DNA from: Doris montereyensis
Taxonomy: Eukaryota > Mollusca > Gastropoda > Nudibranchia > Dorididae
Length of the DNA: 64,000 nucleotides
Direction: 5' to 3'
Assembly (NCBI GenBank): GCA_037039925.1
Contig: JAXRKP010000661.1
Location: 120,001 to 184,000, forward strand
The position numbers and the translations under genes were made by a program. Positions 1 through 12,145 of the stretch are shown here, one piece after another. How positions within the stretch are numbered: the first letter of the stretch is position 1; every line of letters begins with the position of its first letter. The notes beneath the pieces are model-generated. The model made no database searches. It had not been told where the DNA came from and saw only the letters and a list, made by a program, of their open reading frames with translations.

Positions 1-1380
1 TCCAGTTGAAACGCCGATAAATAAGGAGTTGGCATAATCTAATTTACAAAGAATGAGTGAAATCACAACTGTTTTGCAGGAATAAGTTGTCAAAAATTGC
101 CGAATGTTGCTGATGTTTCTTAAGGTGTAAATTATGTTCCTTCTGATTTCTGTGATGTATTCGCTCATTGATAATTCACTGTCGATTATTACACCCAAGT
201 TTTTCACTTTCCACATTAGTGGGATGTTGTTGTGTTCAATGCATATAAGTTATAGCCATGTGTATAATGTCTGTTCTATTTTCTACCAATGAAGAGCGCC
301 TCGGTCTTGTCGCCATTTAATTTTAGCTTATTCTTCGACGTCCATGTTTTTATTTCTTAAATGCAGTTTTCATAGATGGTAATTTTTTGTTTCATATCTG
401 AGTCAGGACACAAACTATAGATCTGAATATCGTCTGCATACATGTAATACATTAAGACATATACCTGTAGTATTTTAGCCACAGGTGTTGTGTATAGAAC
501 AAACAGAACTGGGCACAGAACTGACCCATGTGGAGGTAGAGTTACCAATTGAAATCCCTTGTTTTCGCTATCATAGATGAGATGAGAACCATTTCAGAAC
601 AACCACAGAGATGCGAAAAGTGACCCGTAGCCGTTTGAGAAGAATTTCGTAATCAAGCGTATCAAACGCTGCCGACAGATCAAAAAGGCTTAGGATAGTG
701 GTGCAATATATCGTTTACTATCCTCAAGAGAGCTGTTTCCGTACTGTGATTAGCACGGTATACTGATTGAAAACGTCATTGAAGACCATTCTTCTTGATG
801 TGGGTTGATATTTGATCTAAAACAACCGTTTCCAGGATTTTTTTAATGAATAGCTGATTAGAAACAGGCCTATAGTTTTTTTAAAAGATTTTCACGTAGC
901 CCCATTTTTCTTCAATAGTGGTTTCATACTAGCTGTTTTGAACTGTTGAGGAACAGTTCCCGCAGTCAGTGATTGATTAATTATTTTCGTAATATATTAT
1001 GGTGCGAGTTCTCCAGACATTGTGTCAAGGTAGATGCTTCTACTGTCAACGCGTTGTACCATCTCATCAGCTGATAATAATGCCTTCATTCTTCTGACGT
1101 ATAGAATGTCACGTTCAAAATGAACATTAAGATCTCCAAGAATAACATTCTTCTTTGCTTTGGTGTTTATTTTTTAGAATAAAATCTTCAAATTCATCAA
1201 TAAATTTTGATGTCCTAGTCCTATTTCTAGCACTTGGTGGTGGTCTATAAATAGTGTGGAGTTTGAAAGAGTCGTGTTTAAATTCTATCATGATTCCAGT
1301 ATATTCAAATGTTTTATCTTCCGAATTTTCACCAACTACTTTTATTATCAACCTTGACCGATACACAATTGCAGTTCTGT
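1..1380 (-). mobile_element. Decayed CR1/L2-like non-LTR retrotransposon
   Basis: Read on the minus strand, this stretch carries pieces of a LINE polyprotein in the normal order. An endonuclease fragment lies at 1366-1127 and includes the TIYRPPPS-type motif of apurinic-type endonucleases. A reverse transcriptase follows: a segment near 700-590 reads LFDLSAAFDTLDYEILLKRL (RT motif A), and 548-357 contains GSVLCPVLFVLY and YADDIQIY (RT catalytic YADD box). Frames are interrupted several times, so it is inactive. The LDLSAAFDTLD and GSVLGPxLF style is that of the CR1/L2 group; the exact clade is my inference. The element runs off the left edge, so its 3' end is not visible. RT identity is firm; clade is moderate. 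Confidence 0.85.
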
Positions 1381-1950
1381 CCCCTTTAACGTATTAAAGT
1401 ATTGATGTAAAGATTTTACGAGAAATATAATAATATATAAAGATAAAAAGATAGTGCTGTGAAACAATATACATAAACATTAATTAATGACAAATCAACT
1501 TAGTTTCATACACATTTATCAAATTATCGTAAATCATTCATTCTCCATCCATCTATTTTCATTTCTTAAACATTTGTAGTCCATTATGCTTTCAAAGTTA
1601 AGTATGGTTAAAATTTCGTATGACACTTGTAAGAAAATATCTAAAAATATATATCTCAGTGTGGACTACTTGTTTTTGGGTATCGGGAAAAGAGGATGGG
1701 TGTTGTCCCTAAGTCAGTACACTGCTGAGTTTGATCTTGCATTGAGAATGACTATAAAATGTAAATGGATAAAAGATTTTCACTTTGTCTAGACCATGGT
1801 TGCCACGCCAGGTAATGAGACACTCACACTGGGACGAGGAATGAGAATTTAAAATGTAAAAATTAAAGTAGAGCATAGGGTAATCTAGTGCAGAGTCGTG
1901 ATTTTTCCAAGCATACGGCATAAGTCTGGTGGTTTGCCACTCATTGCTAG
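1381..1950. other. AT-rich intergenic DNA, nothing recognised
   Basis: Both strands were read and no exon, RNA or repeat family was recognised. The short open frames here show no family motif and have the base composition of the surrounding non-coding DNA. Confidence 0.5.
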
Positions 1951-1954
1951 CCAC

Positions 1955-2115
1955 GCCACCTTTTATTTCTGCTGACTCTGAATGGACTCAGCTGCCCAGT
2001 CACTGCTGGAATGACAGGAGAACCAGAAACAAAAATTGCCCGGACTGGGAATCAAACTCGGGCCCCCTGGATGATAGTCAGACGCTCTAGCGACTGAACT
2101 TCATCCGGCGTAACA
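1955..2115 (-). repeat. tRNA-derived SINE-like fragment
   Basis: On the minus strand, 2110-2035 reads like a tRNA: an A-box-like GTTCAGTCGCTAGAGCGTC, then a B-box-like GAGTTTGATTCCC. It is followed by unrelated sequence rather than a folded acceptor stem. This is typical of the tRNA-related head of a SINE. No second full copy of its body was identified in the window. Confidence 0.5.
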
Positions 2116-2396
2116 TGTGCCATACTTCAAACAACAACACAAAGGTGTTGCATTTTGTACAGTTACACAAACGTTGTGCTGCCGTGGACACACAGACGGT
2201 AAAACGCTCATCATGACACTGACTAAGCATGCGACTTTATAAATCCACTCACTACTCTTACTCCGTCGACCTCAGTTGGATGTGCATGATCGCTTTCCTC
2301 CATATTAAGTTTTTATGCTCCATCACTCTGGGCTGGATGACTCTTGAAAGCCAAGAGACTGTAACGGGAAAGATTGACTTCATCATGTTTTTGCTT

Positions 2397-2430
<34 letters not shown>

Positions 2431-2438
2431 TGTGTGTA
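2397..2438. repeat. (TG)n microsatellite
   Basis: About 40 bases of alternating TG, interrupted once by TATG. Simple-sequence repeat with no coding meaning. Confidence 0.9.
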
Positions 2439-3086
2439 ATAGAATAATGCTACCTCCCTAATGTTCTCACTGTGCGCAATTTTACATGCAAACGTGGCAT
2501 TCTGTGTTGATAGGCGTCACTAACAAGCATTGTCTAACCCACATAATGCACAAGTTCACACTTTGCACGCATCACGGATCGTGGGGAAAAATTGACCTAG
2601 TGCACTGAGCCTGTAAAACTCTTTTCCTGAGCACTTCACCTGATGTGCCACAGCGTTTAGCTGTCTATAGAAATACATAAAAAAACCAACCCCAAAACAA
2701 ACCCAAAAAAACCAAAGCAAAGCAAGCAAAACCCACATTGAAAATGACGAATTTACGGTGAGAAAAAAAAAAATAATTAATGGCCTGGCGTCACCTTTCA
2801 TATTCTCACCAGATGTTACTCTGCTTTAACCGTTGGCCTTTTTTGAAAGACTAACATTTCGTAACATAACACTTCTTCCTTGCCACTGTGTCGTGATAAG
2901 GTTGCTTCCTCCGATTTTTTACCACAGTGTACAGCAATATGTGACGATGGCCTCATGTCCACACTTCTTATTGTTCGTCTCCTTCTCCCCTCCTTTTCCT
3001 TATCCCTCTTCTTCCCTCTTCTTCTTCTTCTTCATCCTCCTTATCCTTTCTGTTCCTTTTCTCTTTCTCCTCATCGTCCTTCTTAT

Positions 3087-3627
<541 letters not shown>

Positions 3628-3661
3628 CTTCTTCTGCTTGTTTCTTTATTTACTTTGCGTG

Positions 3662-3788
3662 CGGTTAGTGGGTGTTGCTTGTAGGGCCTATTTCTTTCCT
3701 TTTCCTTCTTTGACTCCATCTTTCATCTTGCTGTTTCCTCTTAATTCACAATGCAATCACCGCAATGGTAGACGGGGTAAATTTCAAT
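3662..3788 (+). repeat. Dispersed pyrimidine-rich ~120-bp repeat, copy 1
   Basis: This is one of eight copies in the window of an interspersed repeat with recurring blocks: a TGGTGGG-like start, CTACTTCTTTCCTTTCA, CATCTTGCTGTTTCCTCTT, AATTCACCCTGAGATCACC, and the end GGTAAATTCCAATTAA. This copy is diverged but keeps all the blocks. No coding capacity and no tRNA boxes are visible. It could be the 3' tail of a retroelement or a small non-autonomous element. Confidence 0.65.
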
Positions 3789-4104
3789 GAAACATCAAAC
3801 AACAAATTCTTCTTTTTCTCTCTCCCCTCATACTTTTCTTCATTTCCTCCTTCTCTTCCTCCTTCTCATCGTCCACGTCCGCCCTCTTCTTCTTCTTCTT
3901 TTAAAATTTATTTTTGTATCTTTAGTCAACCTCATTAGTCATTTCCATGCGTATAGTATTGTTATCTTCTCTTCATCTTTTTAGTTACAGTTACAGTGTC
4001 ATTATTTGAATTTTGTTATGGCCGGCTTTTATTAATTTCTTCTTCTTCGAACAACATGGTTGGCTAATCTCACTGATGCTGATGTTCACCGCATTGACCC
4101 TCGT

Positions 4105-4246
4105 GGGCGGTTGGTGGGGCTGCTGGTAGATTCTACTTCTTTCCTTTCACCCTCTTACTTATCCTTTCACCTTGCTGTTTCCTCTGTTGATTTTATTCGC
4201 CCTGAGATGGCCGCACAATATGATGGACAGGGTAAATTCCAATGAA
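4105..4246 (+). repeat. Dispersed pyrimidine-rich ~120-bp repeat, copy 2
   Basis: Same family as 3662-3788, here with GGGGCTGCTGGTAGATTCTAC upstream of the CTTTCCTTTCACC block and the closing GGGTAAATTCCAATGAAA. It lies only about 300 bp from copy 1 in the same orientation. Confidence 0.7.
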
Positions 4247-4384
4247 AGCTAAGATGGACCGTCACCTGGGACTACCTATACCTATACTGAGATTTCCTAG
4301 ACCGTCACGCTTCATAGCCTCACGGGTACACGTGCGTGTCATTTATGTCTACATGGAGAGTGGCCTTTAGCCTAGGCGCGCACA

Positions 4385-4850
4385 GGGCAACTTTAGTTGC
4401 GCAACTGTTTAGTCGCCCGGCAAGTTGTTGCAAAACACAAAACTTTTTTAGTCGCCAGAAACTGGAGTTGCCTGTGCGCGCTGTGCCTCTTTATTTCATT
4501 GTTTGCGCTTGGGCGACTAAACAGTTGCGCAACTAAAATTGCCCTTTGCGCGCTGTACTTCTTTATTTCATTGTTTGCACTTGGGCGACTAAACAGTTGC
4601 GCAACTAAAGCTGCCCTGTGCGTGCGGTACTTCTTAATTTCATTGTTTACACTTGGGCGACTAAACAGTTGCGCAACTTAAGTTGCCCTGTGCGTGCGGT
4701 ACTTCTTTATGTCATTGTTTGCACTTGGGCGACCAAACAGTTGCGCAACTAAAGTTTTCCTGTGCACGCGGTGCTTCTTTATTTCACTGTTTGCACTTGG
4801 GCGACCAAGCAGTTGCACAACTAAAGTTGCCCTGTGTGCGCCTAGGCCTT
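4385..4850. repeat. 72-bp tandem repeat with an inverted first core
   Basis: The core GGGCGACTAAACAGTTGCGC recurs at 4511, 4583, 4655, 4727 and 4799, exactly 72 bp apart, with intervening TTTATTTCATTGTTTGCACTT. Because 72 is a multiple of three, open frames run through it, but they encode only repetitive sequence. At 4385-4418 the same 34-bp core is present as its reverse complement with one mismatch, so the array starts with an inverted copy. Each core also contains the perfect 12-bp palindrome AGTTGCGCAACT. Confidence 0.9.
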
Positions 4851-4861
4851 ACTTTGCTTGT

Positions 4862-5105
4862 CTCGTGATACTTGGGGGACTCCGTAATCTGGACGCCATT
4901 TGTCGGACTCTCAACCAAAAGGTCGCGAGTAAAATCTGCTCCCCTGGTCCAGGGAGGTGGATCGACACCTGGTCCCGTCGGAGACGGGCGATAAAAAGGA
5001 GGCCCGGCGTGCAGATCACAACACTCTGTGCACGTTAAAAATCCCGTGGCTGTTTACAGGGCAGTCAAGGCAAATAAAAACTCCTACCAAAAAAAAAAAA
5101 AACCA
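4862..5105 (+). repeat. SINE-C copy (tRNA head, GCACGTTAAAAATCCC domain, A tail)
   Basis: It begins with a tRNA-like head (GGGGGACTCCGTAATCTGG ... GGTCGCGAG) and continues with GATCGACACCTGGTCCCGTC, a GTGCACGTTAAAAATCCC block and GGCTGTTTACAGGGCAGTC. It ends in a run of As near 5087-5102. The same body occurs inverted at 15655-15880, and its head occurs at 12440-12580. The order head, body, A tail is that of a SINE transcribed by RNA polymerase III. Confidence 0.75.
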
Positions 5106-5194
5106 AGCCAAGACCACATCCGTTGTGGATGTGGGTAAAATCAAATAGGGTATAAAAGCAACAACTCATGATAATGTATTTGCGCAGTAGCTTG

Positions 5195-5330
5195 GTGCGC
5201 ATGGTTCAGTGATTAGGATGCTGGCCTCCTACGCATGGGTTCTTTGGTCTAACTTGGGGTAGATTGGTGATGAGTATGTACATGTTTGTACTTGTCAAGT
5301 ATTTTACAGACTGAGAACATCTTCACCTCC
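5195..5330 (+). repeat. Possible tRNA-like SINE head
   Basis: GGTTCAGTGATTAGGATGCTGG resembles an A-box region, and GGGTTCTTTGGTCTAAC a decayed B box. No second copy of the body was recognised, so this is weaker than the other SINE calls. Confidence 0.3.
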
Positions 5331-5569
5331 CCCTCCTCCATCCCCCCGTCCTTGCTGTTTTATGTTTCAACCTTTCTGATCCAATTTAGGCAGGAGTTTG
5401 TGCCTATGCCTAGTCCTGTTTTCGATGAATGATAAATGTAGAGGTTTTGTGTGCATTTTATGTACGTTAGATTATGTCGTTCTGACAGTTTTAAATTAAA
5501 GACTGCCCAGTCAAGTATTTATAAGTCATTTCTTTAAAGAAAACTAAGATCGACGTGCTTAGAGGACTT

Positions 5570-5872
5570 TGCTGGAGACTTAAATTTGACTAAATTTAGA
5601 AGATGGCGTACTCTGCTACCCATGCCTTGTTGCTGGAGACTTAAATTTGACTAAAATTAGAATTATGACGCACTTTGTTACCTCTGCCTTGATGCTCGAG
5701 ATCTAAAATTGGTTAAATTTAGAATTATGACTGCCTTGATGCTCGAGATCTAAAATTGGTTAAATTTAGAATTATGACTGCCTTGATGCTCGAGATCTAA
5801 AATTGGTTAAATTTAGAATTATGACTGCCTTGATGCTCGAGATCTAAAAATTGGCTAAATTTAGAATTTATG
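5570..5872. repeat. 47-bp tandem repeat plus diverged upstream units
   Basis: GATGCTCGAGATCTAAAATT recurs at 5691, 5738, 5785 and 5832, a strict 47-bp period. Each unit carries GGTTAAATTTAGAATTATGA. Two diverged related units (GCTGGAGACTTAAATTTGAC, near 5571 and 5632) precede them with longer spacing. Confidence 0.9.
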
Positions 5873-6051
5873 AACTTTAACCGACTTGTACCAGTAGGCT
5901 CTTATCTCAACACATTTTAATCCTATTACGAAATCTTCAAATTTTCCCCTTTTAAAAAAAAAGTCTTTTAAAAACGTCTTTAAAAAAAGGTCTTTAAAAA
6001 ATGTCTTTAAAAAAAAGTGTAAAAAAAACCAACACCTTTTTTGTATTTCAG

Positions 6052-6201
6052 CTATTCTACATGGTTACTGGTGACATGTGTCTCAAAGTGATGGAACACG
6101 GAAAACACAGAGACGTTGTCATCAAAGAGGGAGAGGTACGTATTGTTCTTTGTTCATCTATCCCAATATTGATTCAATATTATTATAATTATTATTATAT
6201 A

Positions 6202-6276
<75 letters not shown>

Positions 6277-6278
6277 CA

Positions 6279-6311
<33 letters not shown>

Positions 6312-9300
6312 GTTGTTGGTGTTGGTGTTGGTGGTGTTAGTGTTGTTGGTGTTGGAGTTGTTGGTGTTGTTAGTGTTGTTGGTGTTGGTGTTGTTAGTGT
6401 TGTTGGTGGTGTTAGTGTTGTTGGTGTTGGTGTTGTTAGTGTTGTAGGTGTTGTTAGTGTTGTTGGTGTTGGTGGTGTTAGTGTTGTTGGTGTTGCTGTT
6501 GTTAGTGTTGTTGGTGGTGTTAGTGTTGTTGGTGTTGGTGGTGTTAGTGTTGTTGGTGTTGGAGTTAGTGTTCTTGGTGCTGGTGTTGTTGGTGAGGGTG
6601 TTGGTGTTAATGTTGGTATTGGTGTTGGTGGTGATGTTGTTGGTGTTCGTGATGGTGTTGTTGTTGGTGTTGGTGTTGTTGTTGTTGGTGGTGTTGGTGT
6701 TTATGTTGTTAGTGTTGGTGTTGGTGTTGGTGTTGGTGTTGTTGTTATTGTTGTTATATATGTGTCCTAGATGAAATGATATTCTTGTTATCGTTATTGT
6801 TGTTGCAGCAGATGTTTCTGTCTTTTCATCTCAATTGTTTAAATCCGTTTATAGATTTTGTATTTGATGCATATCCGTTTGAGTTCATAATGTAAGAAAA
6901 TAAGAGAGCACCCCAGTTAGATCTATATCAGTATCTGTATTCATATTTCTTAAATATTGTTTATGAAAGAGAAAGGTACAGTACAAATATTTAAAAAGGT
7001 TTACAGTATTTTAAACTATCAAATATTATTAAATTTCTGAGAAAATGATAAATTAAAATGACCTTCTTATGTTTTTGGGGCCTCTTTAAAAAATAATAAT
7101 ATAAAAATCACAATCATTTCAGACTTAACTGTAATTTTTAATGGTATACATATCTCTTTCATTAACTTTAATTGAAACATTTTTTTTAGGAAATAAAGGA
7201 TTTTATCAAAAGGGCGTAATTGAACAATTTTCTTCTCATTATATACAGGTATTTCTTTTGCCTGGCAAAATTGCCCATTCTCCACAACGCGAGGCTAATA
7301 CAGTGGGACTTGTCATTGAGAGAGATCGTGATGAAAATGAATCTGATGGTTTGAGGTGCGTTTTCACGGTTTTCTCCTCTTTGTTGTTATTTCATCTCCT
7401 TTGACTTTTCTTTTTCCTTCCATTTCCCCCAATAATAATCCATTGTCTGGGCAGTGGATGGGTAAGCACATGTACGGGGAGTAGACAATCCCACCCTCCA
7501 CGAGTCTCCTGCTGCTTTGCAGGCGGATCTTGGCTGATCAACGGCTAAGGGAGTTAACCGTGACAGAAAATAACAAGGCCTGGTAGGGGGCCTCAAGGTG
7601 GCGGCCCCATCATTTACCTAGGGTAAAGTGGGCTAATCCGCTGCTTATCCAAAACCAAACGGATTCAGAGAAATTAATACAATATACCCGGCTTGACCTT
7701 TCAATGACAAACATGGAAACGAACACGGACTGTGATTTTTGGAACATGGAATATTAGGGCAATAAATGGAAAAAAGATAGAATTAGTTGAAGAAATGGAA
7801 AATTTCCAAGTAGACAATTTAGCCATTACAGAAACAAAGAAAAAAGGACAAGGAATAGAAAATGTAGGACCAAATCATATTTTAATCTTCTCAGGAATAG
7901 GTGTCAAAGATAGAGTTAGAGCAGGAGTAAGCCTCCTAATACATAAAGGGCACAAAAAGCTACTAGAAAGTTGGAAATTCATAAGCCCACGGCTATTAGA
8001 GGCAAATATTAAACCAAAAGGAAGAGAAATTAAATTATTAATAGCTTATTGTCCAAACGAAGATGCCTCTAAAGAAGAAAAAGATATCTTCAAAAACGAT
8101 TTACAAATAGCTGCAGAGAATCTTAAACCCAAACAGGAACTAATGGTTTTAGGAGATTTAAACGCTAGAGTAGGCAACAATGTAGAAACATCAGGAGGAG
8201 AAATAGATAAAGAAGGAGAGACAACAACTTCTACTAAAGAATAACATGAAAATAGCCAACAGCTTTTTCCCTCATAAAGATATCCACAAATATACAGGAG
8301 TAAATGAAGACGGGTGTGAAAAGTCAATGAAAGGCTATATAATAGTTAGCAGCTCCCTTTTTACAGTACATTGGATGCAAGAGTAAACAGAGGAACAGAA
8401 ATATTTAGTGATCATCACCTAGTGATAGCCAAAATGAGATTACTGACTGAAGAAAACAAACAGAAAAGGGAAGAGAAGAAAGCCAATAAATTCAAAATAG
8501 AGGAACTAAATAAACCAATAGTAAAACAGATATACTAATCTAGGATAAAAAAAATTATCAATGAAATGCAGATGGATCTGAATGATAGCACAATAGAAAA
8601 AAAGTGGCAAATGTATAAAGAAACGCTCCTCAGTTGTACTGAAGAGGTCTGTGGTAGGAAACAAATTAAAGGAGATAAGAAAAGAACAGCATGGTGGAAT
8701 GAGAATGTCAAGACTAAGATCAATGAAAAGAAGGATGCCTGGAATAAATACTTGCAAACAAAGAGACTAGAGGATAGGATAGATTACGTGAATAAAAAAC
8801 TATCGCCAAAGAGGAAGTTGGGAATGTAAAACAGGAACAATGGGAAGAGTTTGGACAAAGACTCCAAGAAAGCTATCAAGGAAATCAAAAGCTGTTTTGG
8901 GGGCAATGAAGAGCTTGAGAAAGACCAAAGCATGCCCAATACGACAAATTAAGAACACCAAAGGAGAAATAATGAAAAAAAAGACAGCGAAATCATGGAA
9001 ACGTGGAGAAAGTATTTTCAACAATTACATAATCCCTCCAGAACATATGAAACAGGGAGTAAAAATCAATTAGCAAAAGCAACAAGTAATCCAGAGGAGA
9101 CAGCTGAAGATGTAGATATCTCAATGGAAGAATCCAAACAGCTATAAAAAAAGTGAAATTAAGAAAGGTCCCAGGAGCAGATCAAGTTTATCCAGAAGTG
9201 ATTAAAAACCAAGGGAGAGAGGCAAACAAACTACTACGTGCAATATGCCAATAAGCATGGAAGTCCAAACAGGTGCCAGACGACTGGAAAAAAGGAACGG

Positions 9301-11857
9301 TAGTACCAATACATAAGAAAGGATCAACTATGGAATGCTCAAACTATAGAGGGATTACTTAGCATACCAGGAAAAGCGTATGCCAGGATACTGGAAATGA
9401 GACTAAGGAAAAGAGTAGAGGATCAGATTGAAGAACACCAAAGTGGATTTAGACCAGGAAGAAGTATACAAGATCACATATTTACAATTAGACAAATAAC
9501 AGAAAAATTCCTTTAGAGAAACACTGACTTGCACCTGTGTTTTATTGACTTAGAAAAGGCCTTTGACACTGAGGAGGAACGAATTATGGCATTCCTTAAA
9601 AGAACACAATGTAGAGCTAAATTAAAATAATAACTCTGTTTATGCTTATCCCCCCCCCCTCCCCCACCCACCCTCAACATGTTCAATAGAATTAAAGGAA
9701 ATCTCATAAAGCAAACCTGTTAAACATTATGAACTGAAACTAGAAATCTTACTAAAACCAACAAAATACAGAACAAGCTTCAAAAACATGCAAATAAACC
9801 TAAAACAGTTTTGACTATTTTAGCGGGGGATACTGGTGGGTCCTACTTCTTTCCTTTCACTCTTTTACTTATTCTTTCATCTTGCTGTTCCCTCTTAATT
9901 CACCCTGAGATCACCGCAAAGGGTGGACAGGGTAAATTCCAATTAAACAATTGACTGTTTTGTTTACTTTCTCACCATTTTTATTACAAAGATACTATGT
10001 GGAGGAGGATGGTGTTCCTACAACGGAATCACTTTATGAAAAATGGTTTCACTGTGAGGATTTGGGTTCACAGCTTGGTCCAATAATTAAGAAGTAAGTT
10101 TCTGTGTGAGTGTGCTAGAAAATTAGTTGTACAGAATAAGATTCTTTGTAATTTTCAATCTATGGGTATTGCATTTTATACATTAACCATACACAATCAT
10201 AGAGGTTGAACAGAACTCTTCTTTCCTGCGCATTTAAACATCAGTCTGAATGGTTTTTTATTTGAATGTCTTCTTCAGGTTTTTGCCTCTGAGCAGTTCA
10301 AGACAGGGAAACCATTGCCTGGTTAGAAACCTTGATTTTCAATTATTTCCTTTCTAAAAAAGATATTTTTTAACATTTGTTTTGGTTACTTATTTGTTTT
10401 TTTACACTCGGCCATGAAAAGATTTGTATTTTACCAACAGCCATGACAAGTCTTGTTTATGTTTAAGTTTATGTTTCATTTTAGTCAGTTCACACAATTA
10501 GTGGTGGTGTTGGCGACTGAGACGTTAGGTTGCATGGCAGGGGATCATGAGGTCCCGAGTTTGAATCCTAGCAAAGCTAGTTCCGGCATTGTGTTCATTG
10601 GGAAAGACACTTAACACCATTCACCCTACTCAACCCAGATGCAAATGAGTACAAGCACTAGCTTGGGACAAAAATCTGCTTCAGACTAGCGTCCTGTCTA
10701 TGAAGTGATTATTGTCACCTGTTCCGCTTCACGTTATTGAAACTGTGATAAGCTCCGGCTCTATGGGCCTTACCAGCTTTGAAGGAGCTTTACTTACTTA
10801 CTACACAAACAGTGAGATTTGAAGGGTTTGCTCGTACAGCCCCTCAAACTGTTGTCAGCCCCGCATCTGTCTGTTTCCAGGACATCGCAAGGCTTTTTTT
10901 TTGCCCAAGTTTATTAGGCTTAGGTGCTAGATCTAGCTCAACTAAGGTTGCGTCACAATATGTTTTGCATGCCATTGCCAGGGTTGAACTCAGACCAACC
11001 TCGTCTGGAAGAGAAAGTTTTGACCATGCTTTTTGGTTTACAGTTAAGAGTAGAAAAAAATTGCTCTAAAGCATATATAAAGACCTGCCCAAACAATATG
11101 CTTAATGAAAGATACAAACAAAGCCAATACTGTCGATGATATTGTACATCATGATTATGATGATATGAAAGTTATACTGTTTCATTGGATCGCTAGTCGT
11201 TTAATTGAAACGGAACAATGGTCATTGTCTCAAATTGAGTAAAAGATTACAATGTGAGGGTTGTTTCAAAAATCCTATCACTTATCAGCTTTTGAATTTA
11301 GATGGAGGGTGCTACACAGTATACTATGCTCACACTTGATATGTTTGGATGGCATGCGTAGCTATATTACATAAATGTGTCAATAAGGCAACGCAGGTAA
11401 GTTTATCACATCAGATGATCGACAACGATGAATGGCTGGCTAGATGCTGGATTTATATTGAGATGCAGCCACACATTGAACGTGATTACCTGAGTGGGCT
11501 TCTTTTGTGCTGTAGTAAATAAATTTTCTAAGAATCTACTTAGATATATATACATGTATCTGCGTTGAACATTTATGTGCATGTCAGAGAAATGTATCGT
11601 ACTGTGTGTTTAATGTATCAATTGAGATGTTTGAAACACATCCAGGATAAAATTGATATGTGATTGCCAATAGTACATATAAAACACTGTATAGAGAAGA
11701 AATGAATACACCTGTACCATTTATCATAACCATGTACAATATGTACTCTACTCTATAGGGTCGTTCCATAAATGAATGCCGCTGATAGGAATGACGCTTA
11801 TTTGGAATGGTTTCCATGGAACAGTGCTGTTCCAATAAAGTGGCTTTGACTGTAATG

Positions 11858-11942
<85 letters not shown>

Positions 11943-12104
11943 TAATAAGATGATGATGATATGATGATGATAATAATGATCATAATAATAATAATAATAA
12001 TAATAATAATATGATGATGATGATAATGATGATGATAATAATGATAATAATAATGATAATGATATTAATAATGATGTTGGTGATGATAGTAATAATGATA
12101 ATAG

Positions 12105-12145
<41 letters not shown>

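Noticed and set aside
6001..6774. Poly-Leu/Val frames downstream of the HAAO exon
   Set aside because: The true exon ends at a GT donor at 6136. The rest is TTA and GTTGGT repeat in the intron.
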